IMG/VR virus record: IMGVR_UViG_3300033150_000018
Span: 1-24,693 of that record
Reading direction: 5' to 3' (one strand)
Length of the DNA: 24,693 nucleotides
Source: a virus
The translations under genes were made by a program, and so were the position numbers. Below the pieces are notes generated by a model. That model did not search any database and was not told the DNA's origin. It was given only the letters and a program-made list of their open reading frames with translations. Below, in pieces: positions 1-6,721 of the stretch (position 1 is its first letter; every line of letters begins with the position of its first letter).

Positions 1-134
1 TGTCTGAGCATGGGTGTGAAGTGTTTCACTCTACAATAATTCATGGATATAAAAAAGCAAAGAAGATGGTTGAAGAAGATGAAGATTATAAAGCTATCGT
101 TAACACAATCGAATTACAAAACTTAAAAGTATAG
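1..134 (+). CDS. C-terminal end of a DnaA-domain-IV-like DNA-binding protein (5' partial)
   Basis: The frame starting at position 3 is open from the window edge to a TAG at 132-134 and gives about 43 residues. They include FHSTIIHGYKKAKKMVEED, which resembles the DnaA signature in the DNA-binding helix-turn-helix of DnaA domain IV (typically DHSTVLHA followed by a helix). The rest of the gene lies outside the window, so it is unknown whether an AAA+ ATPase domain is attached; the second such protein in this window (6678-7082) has none. The family binds double-stranded DNA, so replication-origin recognition or transcription control are the obvious roles. The next gene starts one base after the stop, so it is probably in the same operon. 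The homology call rests on one short motif. Confidence 0.5.
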   Translation, partial: SEHGCEVFHSTIIHGYKKAKKMVEEDEDYKAIVNTIELQNLKV

Positions 135-135
135 A

Positions 136-528
136 ATGTTTAAACGGACTGACATCATGAAGCAAGCTCTTGAAGACCCAAAAAGTATTAAGAACATTTT
201 ACCTAAGGGTATTAGTGTTATTGGTAGGGGTGTAAAGATTCAGCAGTTTGATGATGAAATACAAATACTCAACATGGGAAAAGGCGGTGACTATTTTAAA
301 GAATGTTCCGATGAAGAGTATGCTTTCTTTCTGGAAGACGGGTGGAGAAAAGGTTGCACTAAAGTAAGTATGAGCAACTGTCTTCATAAGTTATCTATAA
401 TAGAAAGCAGAATTAAAACTGAATTAAATACTCGTAAGAACGATAAGCATATTCAGAACTTAAAGAACCGTCGAGAAACTTTATTAATTAAATACACTAA
501 TTTAAAAACAGAACTAAATAAAATTTAA
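136..528 (+). CDS. Unknown phage protein with C-terminal coiled coil
   Basis: I do not assign a function. The 130-residue product has a mixed N-terminal half containing GKGGDYFKECSDEEYAFF and a GWRKGC segment around residues 70-75. From about residue 80 to the end it is a highly charged helix (KLSIIESRIKTEL, then NLKNRRETLLIKYTNLKTEL) that should form a coiled coil or a long helical hairpin. ATG at 136 lies one base after the upstream stop, and the next ATG (530) lies one base after its own TAA, which supports a tight operon with the recombination genes. There is no Shine-Dalgarno sequence. A GTTTAAAC palindrome sits in the start region (138-145, inside codons 1-4). A role accessory to recombination or replication is suggested only by its position. 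Confidence 0.8.
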   Translation: MFKRTDIMKQALEDPKSIKNILPKGISVIGRGVKIQQFDDEIQILNMGKGGDYFKECSDEEYAFFLEDGWRKGCTKVSMSNCLHKLSIIESRIKTELNTRKNDKHIQNLKNRRETLLIKYTNLKTELNKI

Positions 529-529
529 T

Positions 530-1111
530 ATGGAAAATGTTTATAAAAATCTGAGTGCAATCTCAGTTGCCGATAAGGTAGAGAAAAAAGGAAGGTTTGA
601 TTATTTATCATGGGCATGGGCTTGGCACTATATCAAGCAAGAATATCCAACAGCTAACCGTACTGTATATGAAAACGATATGGGTATCCCATACTTTACT
701 GACGGTAAGTTTGCAAATGTTAAAGTTGGAATTACTATCAATGGTGTAGAACATATTGATTATCTTCCAGTGTTAGATAATGCTAACCGTTCTATTCCAA
801 TAACAAAGGTAACTTCTTTTGATGTCAACAATGCTATTCAAAGAGAAAAAGATAAAGCAATAGCAATGCACGGATTAGGATTATCATTATGGATAGGAGA
901 AGACACAGCTCGTTTAAACAAAGCGGAAGAAAAGCCAGTAGTTAAAAAAGATGTGAAGCTAAAACTAACCGTAGATAAATGGGATAAAGTTTTAATGTAT
1001 ATAGCTAAGAACAAAGATAAAGGATTAGAATATATAGTATCTCAGCTTAGCACTAAGTATACAGTTACTACCGCAGATAAAAACAAAATCAAAAAAGCTA
1101 TTAATGGATAG
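530..1111 (+). CDS. Sak3-type (DUF1071) single-strand annealing protein
   Basis: The 193-residue product has the hallmarks of the DUF1071/Sak3 group of phage annealing proteins: near residue 23 an F-D-Y-L-S-W-A-W-A-W stretch, then a helix ending in EYPTANRTVYEN and the G-I-P-Y motif. Later come VTSFDVNNAIQREKDKAIA and MHGLGLSLW, the segment that ends the annealing core near residue 125. After a charged linker there is a separate helical C-terminal segment (about residues 140-193). Such proteins coat ssDNA and anneal complementary strands during phage recombination. The gene overlaps the following exonuclease gene by 8 bp, the classic pairing of annealing protein with processive exonuclease, and an SSB-like protein follows soon after. 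Assignment comes from motif memory and context. Confidence 0.85.
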   Translation: MENVYKNLSAISVADKVEKKGRFDYLSWAWAWHYIKQEYPTANRTVYENDMGIPYFTDGKFANVKVGITINGVEHIDYLPVLDNANRSIPITKVTSFDVNNAIQREKDKAIAMHGLGLSLWIGEDTARLNKAEEKPVVKKDVKLKLTVDKWDKVLMYIAKNKDKGLEYIVSQLSTKYTVTTADKNKIKKAING

Positions 1112-1904
1112 AGAAACAATACTCAAGAAGCTTCAGAAAGATTCAGAGTATTATGGTAAGTTTGGCAAGCAGTTTCTTTCTGCTTCCAATATAAGACAAT
1201 TACTATATGAACCTACTGAGTTTAATAAAACAATAAAGACATTACCTTTATTGCATGGTAGATATTTTCACACCAGTATTCTGGAACCCGAAAAGATAGA
1301 TACAATACCAGTATTCAATGCCTCATCAAGAACAACCAATGCGTTTAAACAGTTCGAAGCTGAGCATAACTTAGACAGTTATGATATCCTGTTAACCAAA
1401 GAAAAAGAAAAGTTAGATAAGTTAATTGATAAACTTTTGGGTAACTGGAAGGTGTTTGATATTATTATTGGAGACGGCGTAGAGTATGAGGTTCCAAACA
1501 TAAAGGAGATTCATGGTCAAATGTTTAAAGGTAAGTGTGACGTATTAGTTAACAAACCTTTTGAAGTAGAAGTTGAACAAGACGGTCAGACATTTGTTGT
1601 TGATTATCCAGACGGTGCTATTGTAGATTTAAAAACCAGTTCATCTATTTTTAAATTCAGACATTCCTGTAATGCTTATTGTTATAATTCACAAGCATAT
1701 ATATACCAAGAGCTATTTGAAAAACCATTTTTATTTATTGTAATTGATAAGAATGATGGGCTACTTAAGTTTGCCCCGTGTAGTCCAGAGTTTATTGACA
1801 AGGGGGAAGATAATGTTAAAAAAGCAATTAAAGTTTATGAGAAATTTTATAGCGATGAAGCGACTTGCGACATCGATGATTATGTATATACAGAAATTTT
1901 ATGA
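1104..1904 (+). CDS. RecE/YqaJ-like PD-(D/E)XK exonuclease
   Basis: The 266-residue product has the motif set of phage RecE-like exonucleases. A conserved G-x3-H-x4-E-P motif (H56, E61 in GRYFHTSILEP) is followed by a metal-binding Asp in GKCDV (D146), the catalytic D-x-K in IVDLKTS (D175, K177) and the Q-x3-Y helix motif in NSQAYIY (Q197, Y201). These residues match the PDDEXK_1/exodeoxyribonuclease VIII architecture, which resects a 5' strand to expose 3' ssDNA for the annealing protein encoded just upstream. ATG at 1104 overlaps the end of that gene by 8 bp, consistent with translational coupling. All catalytic positions appear intact and the length is typical. Two GTTTAAAC sites lie in or beside the gene (1343, 1908). 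Confidence 0.87.
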   Translation: MDRETILKKLQKDSEYYGKFGKQFLSASNIRQLLYEPTEFNKTIKTLPLLHGRYFHTSILEPEKIDTIPVFNASSRTTNAFKQFEAEHNLDSYDILLTKEKEKLDKLIDKLLGNWKVFDIIIGDGVEYEVPNIKEIHGQMFKGKCDVLVNKPFEVEVEQDGQTFVVDYPDGAIVDLKTSSSIFKFRHSCNAYCYNSQAYIYQELFEKPFLFIVIDKNDGLLKFAPCSPEFIDKGEDNVKKAIKVYEKFYSDEATCDIDDYVYTEIL

Positions 1905-2043
1905 GTCGTTTAAACGATTCACTAAAGTTGATGATAAAAAATTGTGGATAGAAGTTCCAACTATCTACATGAGCACACAAGAGAAACAAGATTGTATCTC
2001 TAATGCTGTTAATATTTTGGAGCGTAACATTAAAATCAAATAA
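1882..2043 (+). CDS. Small unknown ORF between exonuclease and SSB-like gene
   Basis: This 53-residue ORF, beginning MYIQKFYESFKRFTKVDDKK and ending with a charged helix (CISNAVNILERNIKIK), fills what would otherwise be a 140-bp hole in a closely packed operon. It overlaps the exonuclease by 23 bp and ends one base before the next ATG. The start is uncertain: ATG codons at 1876 and 1882 are both in frame and neither has a Shine-Dalgarno sequence. I chose 1882 for the shorter overlap. The frame is open much further upstream, but that part is a shadow of the exonuclease gene. The composition looks coding, but I recognise no family. It carries the perfect decamer palindrome CGTTTAAACG at 1907-1916. 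Confidence 0.55.
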   Translation: MYIQKFYESFKRFTKVDDKKLWIEVPTIYMSTQEKQDCISNAVNILERNIKIK

Positions 2044-2044
2044 T

Positions 2045-2296
2045 ATGAGCGAAGTAAAAGAAGAAAAGCTGTATTGTGGTAGTGGTGTAGAAAAGTTTGA
2101 CGGTAATCTTATTGAGATTAACGTATGCTTATCTAAGATTCCTCAAGAACATAGGTTCGAATATGAGGGGAAGTGGTATACTAAACTTAAAGTTAATAAG
2201 AAAAAAGAAACTGACGAGTACGGTAAGACACACTCAGTGGAGGTTAACACTTGGAAACCTAAACCACAAAATGATACAGACGACTTGGGATTCTAA
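2045..2296 (+). CDS. Small protein with SSB-like acidic C-terminal tip
   Basis: The start is the ATG at 2045, one base after the preceding stop. An earlier in-frame ATG at 2003 would run through the previous ORF and is less likely. The 83-residue product is predicted mostly beta (CGSGVEKFDGNLIEINVCLS, then WYTKLKVNKKKETDEYGKTH) and ends in a short linker and an acidic-hydrophobic tip, DTDDLGF. That ending resembles the DDIPF-type tail with which single-strand binding proteins recruit partners. Together with the annealing protein and exonuclease immediately upstream, this suggests an SSB-like or recombination-accessory role. It is shorter than a normal OB-fold SSB (about 110-180 residues), so it could be a reduced OB fold or simply a protein that uses an SSB-type interaction tail. 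Existence is secure; function is inferred. Confidence 0.72.
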   Translation: MSEVKEEKLYCGSGVEKFDGNLIEINVCLSKIPQEHRFEYEGKWYTKLKVNKKKETDEYGKTHSVEVNTWKPKPQNDTDDLGF

Positions 2297-2329
2297 GATT
2301 GTTTGGAGCCGTAAGGCACAGCGTAATTT

Positions 2330-2389
2330 AGGGGGGCGTCACAACGACGATTAATTAATACTAATGTAATATTAAATGTTTTCCCCCCT
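2330..2389 (+). terminator. Possible G6/C6 stem, terminator-like
   Basis: AGGGGGG (2330-2336) and CCCCCCT (2383-2389) are complementary over 7 bp, an unusual G/C run in AT-rich DNA. They lie 34 bp after the SSB-like gene's stop codon and are followed by TTCTTT. The 46-nt loop is long for an intrinsic terminator, but its centre (about 2351-2376, alternating TTAATTAATAC...GTAATATTAA) can fold on itself. It could also be an unrelated structured RNA element or coincidence. Confidence 0.3.
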
Positions 2390-2403
2390 TCTTTATGCTG
2401 ACT

Positions 2404-2491
2404 ATGACAAACTCAAATTAAATTAACAGACTGACAAAATAATTTTGATTTTATATTTAAGTATCTCTATATTATTACTTTACTTTGTCAT
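2404..2491. repeat. Inverted and direct TGACAAA repeats flanking the putative promoter
   Basis: ATGACAAA (2404-2411) and its exact reverse complement TTTGTCAT (2484-2491) bracket the candidate promoter, with a third copy, TGACAAA, at 2432-2438. Three copies of a 7-mer in 88 bp of intergenic DNA suggest operator half-sites for a regulator, but such AT-rich words also arise by chance. Confidence 0.35.
2440..2473 (+). promoter_or_regulatory. Candidate promoter for the primase-helicase operon
   Basis: Two readings overlap. TAATTTTG at 2440-2447 matches the Bacteroidota -7 consensus TAnnTTTG, although no clear TTG lies about 20 bp upstream. Alternatively, TTGATT (2445-2450) and TATATT (2468-2473), separated by 17 bp, resemble a sigma70-type -35/-10 pair. 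Either would start transcription some 40-70 bp before the ATG at 2521. The high A+T content makes chance matches likely; the support comes mainly from the location. Confidence 0.35.
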
Positions 2492-2520
2492 TCTCGTCAT
2501 AAAAAATAGAATATAATTAA

Positions 2521-4926
2521 ATGGAAATAACAATCTTCAAAGATATTAAAGTAACCTCACAGCCTTTTTACAGGAGTGCTTTAGTTATCTTGAATAGAAT
2601 AAAAGAAGGGGCTTCTAAGGATTTAGTTAAAAAAATTCGTGAAGAAAAAGATAAGGATATAATTAATTCACTAAAACAAAAACTACCTGCTATATGTTTT
2701 AGCGGTAAGTTTACTAAAAGGAATGATAAGTCATTAACTCAACACAGTGGTTTAATTTGTTTAGACTTTGATGGTTACACTAATCAAAGAGATTTACTGC
2801 AAGAAAAAGAAAGACTATCTAAAAACAATTATGTTTATTCAGTTTTTATATCACCTTCTGGTAAGGGATTAAAAGCTATAGTAAAGATACCACCACTGCC
2901 AGACAATCATGTTAGTTACTTTAATAGTCTGGAAAAATATTTTGCTTCACCTCAGTTTGATAAGACATGTAAAAATGTATCGCGTGTATGTTATGAAAGT
3001 TATGACCCGCTGATTCATATCAATGAGAACGCAAGTGTATGGGATAAGCAAGAAGAAAAAGAATATACTGAAGTTATTAAGAACGTAGACTTACAAACTA
3101 TACCAATCACTGATGAGAATAAAATTGTAGAGATACTTGTAAAGTGGTGGCAAAAGAAATTTCCTATGAACGAAGGACAAAGAAACAATAATGCTTATGT
3201 TCTTGCAGCTGCATTCAACGACTATGGTGTTACAAAAACTCTGGCAGAATATGTTCTTGGTGGATTCGAAACCAGTTCGTTTAAACGCAGTGAGATTAAA
3301 CGCACAATAGATTCTGCTTATTCACAAATACAAAACTTTAATACTAAATATTATGAGGACGATGATAAAGTCACCATGATAAAACATAAATTAAAAAGAG
3401 GTGTATCTAAAAAAGAATTAAGAACTCAGCTAACTGAGCTCGACCCTAACTTAGTTGAGAATGTAATAAACAGATTAGAAGAAGAACAATCTAACCATCA
3501 GTTCTGGACTAAGAATGAGAAGGGTGTAATAAAAATAGTACATGTATCCTTTAAAAACTTTTTAGAAGAGAATGGTTTCTACAAGTTTTGTCCTGAAGGT
3601 TCTAAGAACTATGTCTTTGTGAAGGTTACAAATAATTTAATAGACCACACTTCGGAAAAAGAAATAAAAGACTACATACTAAATTATCTATTAGACTTAG
3701 ATGATATATCAGTATACAATTATTTTGCTGAGCACACCAGATATTTTAGGGAAGAATTTTTAACTCTGCTTTCTTCAATTGATGTATACTTTATTGAAGA
3801 TAAAAAAAATACTTCCTATTTATATTATCGTAATGGTGCAGTAGAAATATCATACAATAATATAAAACAGATTGATTACTTAGACCTTGGTGGTTACGTT
3901 TGGAAAGACCATGTAATAGATAGAGACTTTGCATTGTGTGAAAGTGTTGATTGTGATTACCAAAAGTTTATCCAAAACATTTGTGGTAATTCAACAGAGC
4001 GTGTAAACAGTATGCGTTCTACAATAGGATACATGTTACATGGTTGGAAGAACTTAGCTTATTGTCCTGCTGTTATACTAAATGATGAAATGATTTCTGA
4101 TAATCCAGAGGGTGGTAGTGGTAAAGGTTTGTGGGTCAATGGATTAAGTCACATGAAAAAAGTTGTAGTCATAGACGGTAAGTCATTCAACTTTGAGCGT
4201 TCGTTTGCTTATCAACTTGTAAGTGCTGACACTCAGGTACTCACCTTTGATGATGTTAAAAAACATTTTGATTTCGAAAGATTATTTTCTGTAGTAACAG
4301 AAGGATTAACATTAGAAAAGAAAAACAAAGATGCAATTAAGATTCCATTTGCTAAATCTCCTAAGATAGTTATAACAACTAACTATGCTATCAAAGGTAA
4401 AGGCACATCGTTTGAACGTCGTAAGTGGGAATTAGAATTAGCTCACCATTATAATAAAGATTACACACCTCTTGAAGAGTTTGGTAAACTTATGTTTGGT
4501 GATTGGAATGATGAAGAGTGGTGTCAGTTTGATAACTACATGATACAATGTTTGCAATTGTATTTAGAAAAAGGATTAATCAGAAGTGAGTTTGTCAATC
4601 TTAAAATTAGAAAGCTTTCAGCTGAAACTTGTCACGAATTTATTGAATGGTGTGGCGTGATTGGAGATAACCCTATACATGATAAGTTAAAAGTAGGAGG
4701 TAAAGTACCTAAGAATGATTTGTATACTGACTTTGTAGAAGATAACCCAGACTTTGCTCCTAAATCTAAGATGAGTGTGTCGCGTGTTAGGTTTTCTAAA
4801 TGGTTGGTTGCATTCTCACAATACCAATATGGTTGTGCACCTGAAGAAGGTAGAGACATGCACGCTCGTTGGATTAGATTCAGACATAAATCAGAGTTAA
4901 ACGAACAACAAGACTTTCCATTTTGA
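2521..4926 (+). CDS. Primase-helicase: VirE N-terminal/AEP-like primase fused to DUF5906-type helicase
   Basis: This 801-residue protein carries two enzymes. The N-terminal third looks like a VirE-N/archaeo-eukaryotic primase-like domain: a D-F-D catalytic pair in LICLDFDGY (D82, D84), a SPSGKGLK loop (about 111-118) and the late motif NVSRVCYESYDP (about 152-163). A helical linker follows. The C-terminal half is an SF3/DUF5906-like AAA+ helicase with Walker A GGSGKG (K535, followed by Gly rather than Ser/Thr, as I recall for this group), Walker B LTFDDV (D577/D578), sensor-1 ITTN (N621) and a following FERRKWELE arginine-finger region. It should prime and unwind at the phage fork. It is the first gene after the only intergenic region and overlaps the next gene by four bases (TTGA). 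The fusion is typical of Bacteroidota phages and elements. Confidence 0.88.
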   Translation: MEITIFKDIKVTSQPFYRSALVILNRIKEGASKDLVKKIREEKDKDIINSLKQKLPAICFSGKFTKRNDKSLTQHSGLICLDFDGYTNQRDLLQEKERLSKNNYVYSVFISPSGKGLKAIVKIPPLPDNHVSYFNSLEKYFASPQFDKTCKNVSRVCYESYDPLIHINENASVWDKQEEKEYTEVIKNVDLQTIPITDENKIVEILVKWWQKKFPMNEGQRNNNAYVLAAAFNDYGVTKTLAEYVLGGFETSSFKRSEIKRTIDSAYSQIQNFNTKYYEDDDKVTMIKHKLKRGVSKKELRTQLTELDPNLVENVINRLEEEQSNHQFWTKNEKGVIKIVHVSFKNFLEENGFYKFCPEGSKNYVFVKVTNNLIDHTSEKEIKDYILNYLLDLDDISVYNYFAEHTRYFREEFLTLLSSIDVYFIEDKKNTSYLYYRNGAVEISYNNIKQIDYLDLGGYVWKDHVIDRDFALCESVDCDYQKFIQNICGNSTERVNSMRSTIGYMLHGWKNLAYCPAVILNDEMISDNPEGGSGKGLWVNGLSHMKKVVVIDGKSFNFERSFAYQLVSADTQVLTFDDVKKHFDFERLFSVVTEGLTLEKKNKDAIKIPFAKSPKIVITTNYAIKGKGTSFERRKWELELAHHYNKDYTPLEEFGKLMFGDWNDEEWCQFDNYMIQCLQLYLEKGLIRSEFVNLKIRKLSAETCHEFIEWCGVIGDNPIHDKLKVGGKVPKNDLYTDFVEDNPDFAPKSKMSVSRVRFSKWLVAFSQYQYGCAPEEGRDMHARWIRFRHKSELNEQQDFPF

Positions 4927-6194
4927 TAAAACTTAGAAGATACCAAAAACAAATTGTAACACAGGCTACAGATATTGTAACCCGATATGGATTCGTATAC
5001 TTAGCTATGGAAGTTAGGACGGGTAAAACATTAACAAGCTTAAGTGTATGCGAACGTTTAAACGCAACCAATGTTTTGTTTGTTACAAAGAAGAAAGCTA
5101 TATCAAGTATTGAAGATGACATGCAAAAACTACAGGCACCGTTTAAACTTACTGTCATTAACTATGAATCATTACATAAGATTAGTCATGATTGTATATA
5201 TGATTATTTAATATTAGATGAAGCTCATACTCTTGGTGCATTTCCAAAACAAAATAAAAGAAGTAAACAAATAAAAAGGTTTATAGATATACATACTCCA
5301 AGAGTTATATTACTTTCTGGTACACCAACACCTGAATCTTACAGCCAAATGTTTCATCAAGTGTCTGGTATTAATGGTAATCCTTTTGGTTATTGTAAAA
5401 ACTTTTATCAGTTTGCTCGCAACTATGTAGATGTAAAAAAGAAAATCATAAATGGTTTTCCTATTAATGATTACAAGGCTGGAAGAAAAGAGATACTTGA
5501 TAAGATGAAGAAGTATACCATATCTTACTCACAAAAAGAAGCAGGGTTCAAGGTACAAACTGATGAAGAGATTTTATACGTTGATATATGCGATGATGTT
5601 TCAGCTTTGATAAAAAGATTATCTAAAGATAGAGTTATAGAAGGAGAGAATGAAGTTGTACTTGCTGACACTCCTGTAAAACTTATGATTAAAACTCATC
5701 AGTTAAGTTCAGGCACAATTAAATTTGAGAGTGGTAACTCTATGGTATTGTGTTACAAGAAAGCTCAGTACATAAGACAAAAGTTTCAAGGAAAAAAGAT
5801 TGCTATCTTCTACAAATTTAAAGAAGAACTTAACGCATTGAAAGAAGAGTATGGCGATTTGTTATGCGAAACATTAGAAGAGTTTAATAACTCTGCGAAG
5901 TGTATAGCTTTACAAATTGTCAGTGGTAGAGAGGGAATTAGTTTGCGTAAAGCAGAAGCATTAGTATACTATAATATTGATTTCAGTGCCACAAGTTACT
6001 GGCAATCAAGAGATAGAATGACAACCAAGGACAGGTTGTATAATAAAATTTACTGGATATTCTCCAGAACAGGGATTGAAAAGCAGATATACAAAGCCGT
6101 TGTTAAAAAGAAAGATTACACATTAAATCATTTCAAGAAAGATTTATTAACTTTAGACGATGACGGAACAGCAGATTCAATCGAAGATAATTAA
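4923..6194 (+). CDS. SNF2-type superfamily 2 helicase/translocase
   Basis: The 423-residue product has the SF2 motifs in order: a Q-like RRYQ near residue 5, motif I EVRTGKT (30-36, K35), motif II DEAH in LILDEAHTLG (99-102), motif III SGTPTP (132-137), motif V around VSGREGISLRKAE and motif VI YWQSRDRM. The spacing and the late Q-S-R-D-R-M motif fit the compact SNF2-like helicases common in phages, which act as dsDNA translocases in replication fork remodelling or recombination. The start is TTG at 4923, overlapping the primase-helicase stop as TTGA. Without that TTG the RRYQ motif would be cut off. The gene overlaps the following VRR-NUC nuclease by 35 bp, suggesting the two act together. 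It carries two GTTTAAAC sites only 85 bp apart (5056, 5141). Confidence 0.88.
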   Translation: MIKLRRYQKQIVTQATDIVTRYGFVYLAMEVRTGKTLTSLSVCERLNATNVLFVTKKKAISSIEDDMQKLQAPFKLTVINYESLHKISHDCIYDYLILDEAHTLGAFPKQNKRSKQIKRFIDIHTPRVILLSGTPTPESYSQMFHQVSGINGNPFGYCKNFYQFARNYVDVKKKIINGFPINDYKAGRKEILDKMKKYTISYSQKEAGFKVQTDEEILYVDICDDVSALIKRLSKDRVIEGENEVVLADTPVKLMIKTHQLSSGTIKFESGNSMVLCYKKAQYIRQKFQGKKIAIFYKFKEELNALKEEYGDLLCETLEEFNNSAKCIALQIVSGREGISLRKAEALVYYNIDFSATSYWQSRDRMTTKDRLYNKIYWIFSRTGIEKQIYKAVVKKKDYTLNHFKKDLLTLDDDGTADSIEDN

Positions 6195-6402
6195 AGAGAA
6201 GGAGAGTGAAGGATACTATGTTATCAAACTAAAGATGACAAATAAAAACGGTATCCCTGACTTAATTGCAATACCTCCTAACTCTGACGTAGAATTTATT
6301 GAAGTTAAAAAATCGAATGGGAAAGTTTCTAAACTACAAAAATATAGAATCGATGAACTTGAAAGACATGGGTGTAAAGTTTTCGTACGAAAAGGACTAT
6401 GA
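6160..6402 (+). CDS. VRR-NUC domain nuclease
   Basis: This 80-residue protein is a stand-alone VRR-NUC fold. An N-terminal helix (TEQQIQSKIIKEKESEGYY) leads into a strand and then the catalytic signature G-I-P-D (D34) followed by E-V-K (E48, K50) in FIEVKKSNGKVSKLQ, with a C-terminal helix-strand. The length is normal for phage VRR-NUC proteins, which cut branched or structured DNA; known relatives include the nuclease domain of FAN1 and phage resolvase-like enzymes. ATG at 6160 overlaps the upstream helicase by 35 bp, so the two are probably translationally coupled, and a helicase-nuclease partnership in resolving replication or recombination intermediates is the natural inference. Confidence 0.87.
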   Translation: MTEQQIQSKIIKEKESEGYYVIKLKMTNKNGIPDLIAIPPNSDVEFIEVKKSNGKVSKLQKYRIDELERHGCKVFVRKGL

Positions 6403-6721
6403 CTTTGATGAAGATTTTTTAGAGACATTATATAATGCTCCACAGACTTTGTCTTTAGTTATAGCTTTATATATTGAAGAGCATTTGCCTGACTTACCTG
6501 TCAATGAATTATCTACACATCTTATGGCTGGCTTAGTATATCATTTTGATGAGCCTGTGCCATTTGTAATAGAAGTTACAAGACCAGACGAGTACCTTAC
6601 TATTCTTACTGACTTAGTGTTTATAGATATGGACGAGTACTTAGACTTTATTAATCTCAAATTAAATCTAAAAATCGATGAAAGATTCAGCTATCCAAGA
6701 CTTGTTACTAACAGCAAGTAA
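6368..6721 (+). CDS. Acidic unknown phage protein
   Basis: I recognise no family. The frame opens at 6299, but the first part lies inside the VRR-NUC gene. I place the start at the ATG at 6368 (MGVKFSYEKDYDFDEDF), giving 117 residues and a 35-bp overlap, the same as the overlap upstream. A GTG at 6371 is an alternative. The protein is strongly acidic and rich in Asp/Glu and aromatic residues, with amphipathic helices (ALYIEEHLPDLPVNELSTHL). It looks like a small soluble protein, possibly an interaction partner or DNA mimic, but nothing proves this. It overlaps the next gene by 44 bp in another frame, so expression is probably coupled. Confidence 0.65.
   Translation: MGVKFSYEKDYDFDEDFLETLYNAPQTLSLVIALYIEEHLPDLPVNELSTHLMAGLVYHFDEPVPFVIEVTRPDEYLTILTDLVFIDMDEYLDFINLKLNLKIDERFSYPRLVTNSK

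Larger units (their letters stand above)
2297..2520 (+). other. Only sizeable intergenic region: probable regulatory/structured region
   Basis: At 224 bp this is the only real gap in a window where genes otherwise touch or overlap. Three things are visible. First, AGGGGGG at 2330-2336 can pair with CCCCCCT at 2383-2389, with an AT-rich, partly self-complementary stretch between them and a T-rich TTCTTT after; this could be a terminator or a structured leader. Second, TGACAAA occurs directly at 2405-2411 and 2432-2438 and inverted at 2484-2490 (extended to an 8-bp inverted pair ATGACAAA/TTTGTCAT). Third, there are promoter-like boxes at 2440-2473. The region separates the recombination genes from the primase-helicase, so it may reset transcription or carry an operator or origin. 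No convincing gene is seen in it. Confidence 0.6.

Noticed and set aside
1943-1951. TGTGGATAG, close to a DnaA box on the minus strand
   Set aside because: A single near-match inside a coding region with no cluster of further boxes is expected by chance.
2097-2354. 85-residue ORF overlapping the SSB-like gene
   Set aside because: A shifted-frame shadow of the 2045-2296 gene; basic, low-complexity product and no fitting start.
2376-2426. 16-codon ORF in the intergenic region (MFSPLLYADYDKLKLN)
   Set aside because: Could be a leader peptide, but it is too short to support and overlaps the C6 run and repeat sequences.
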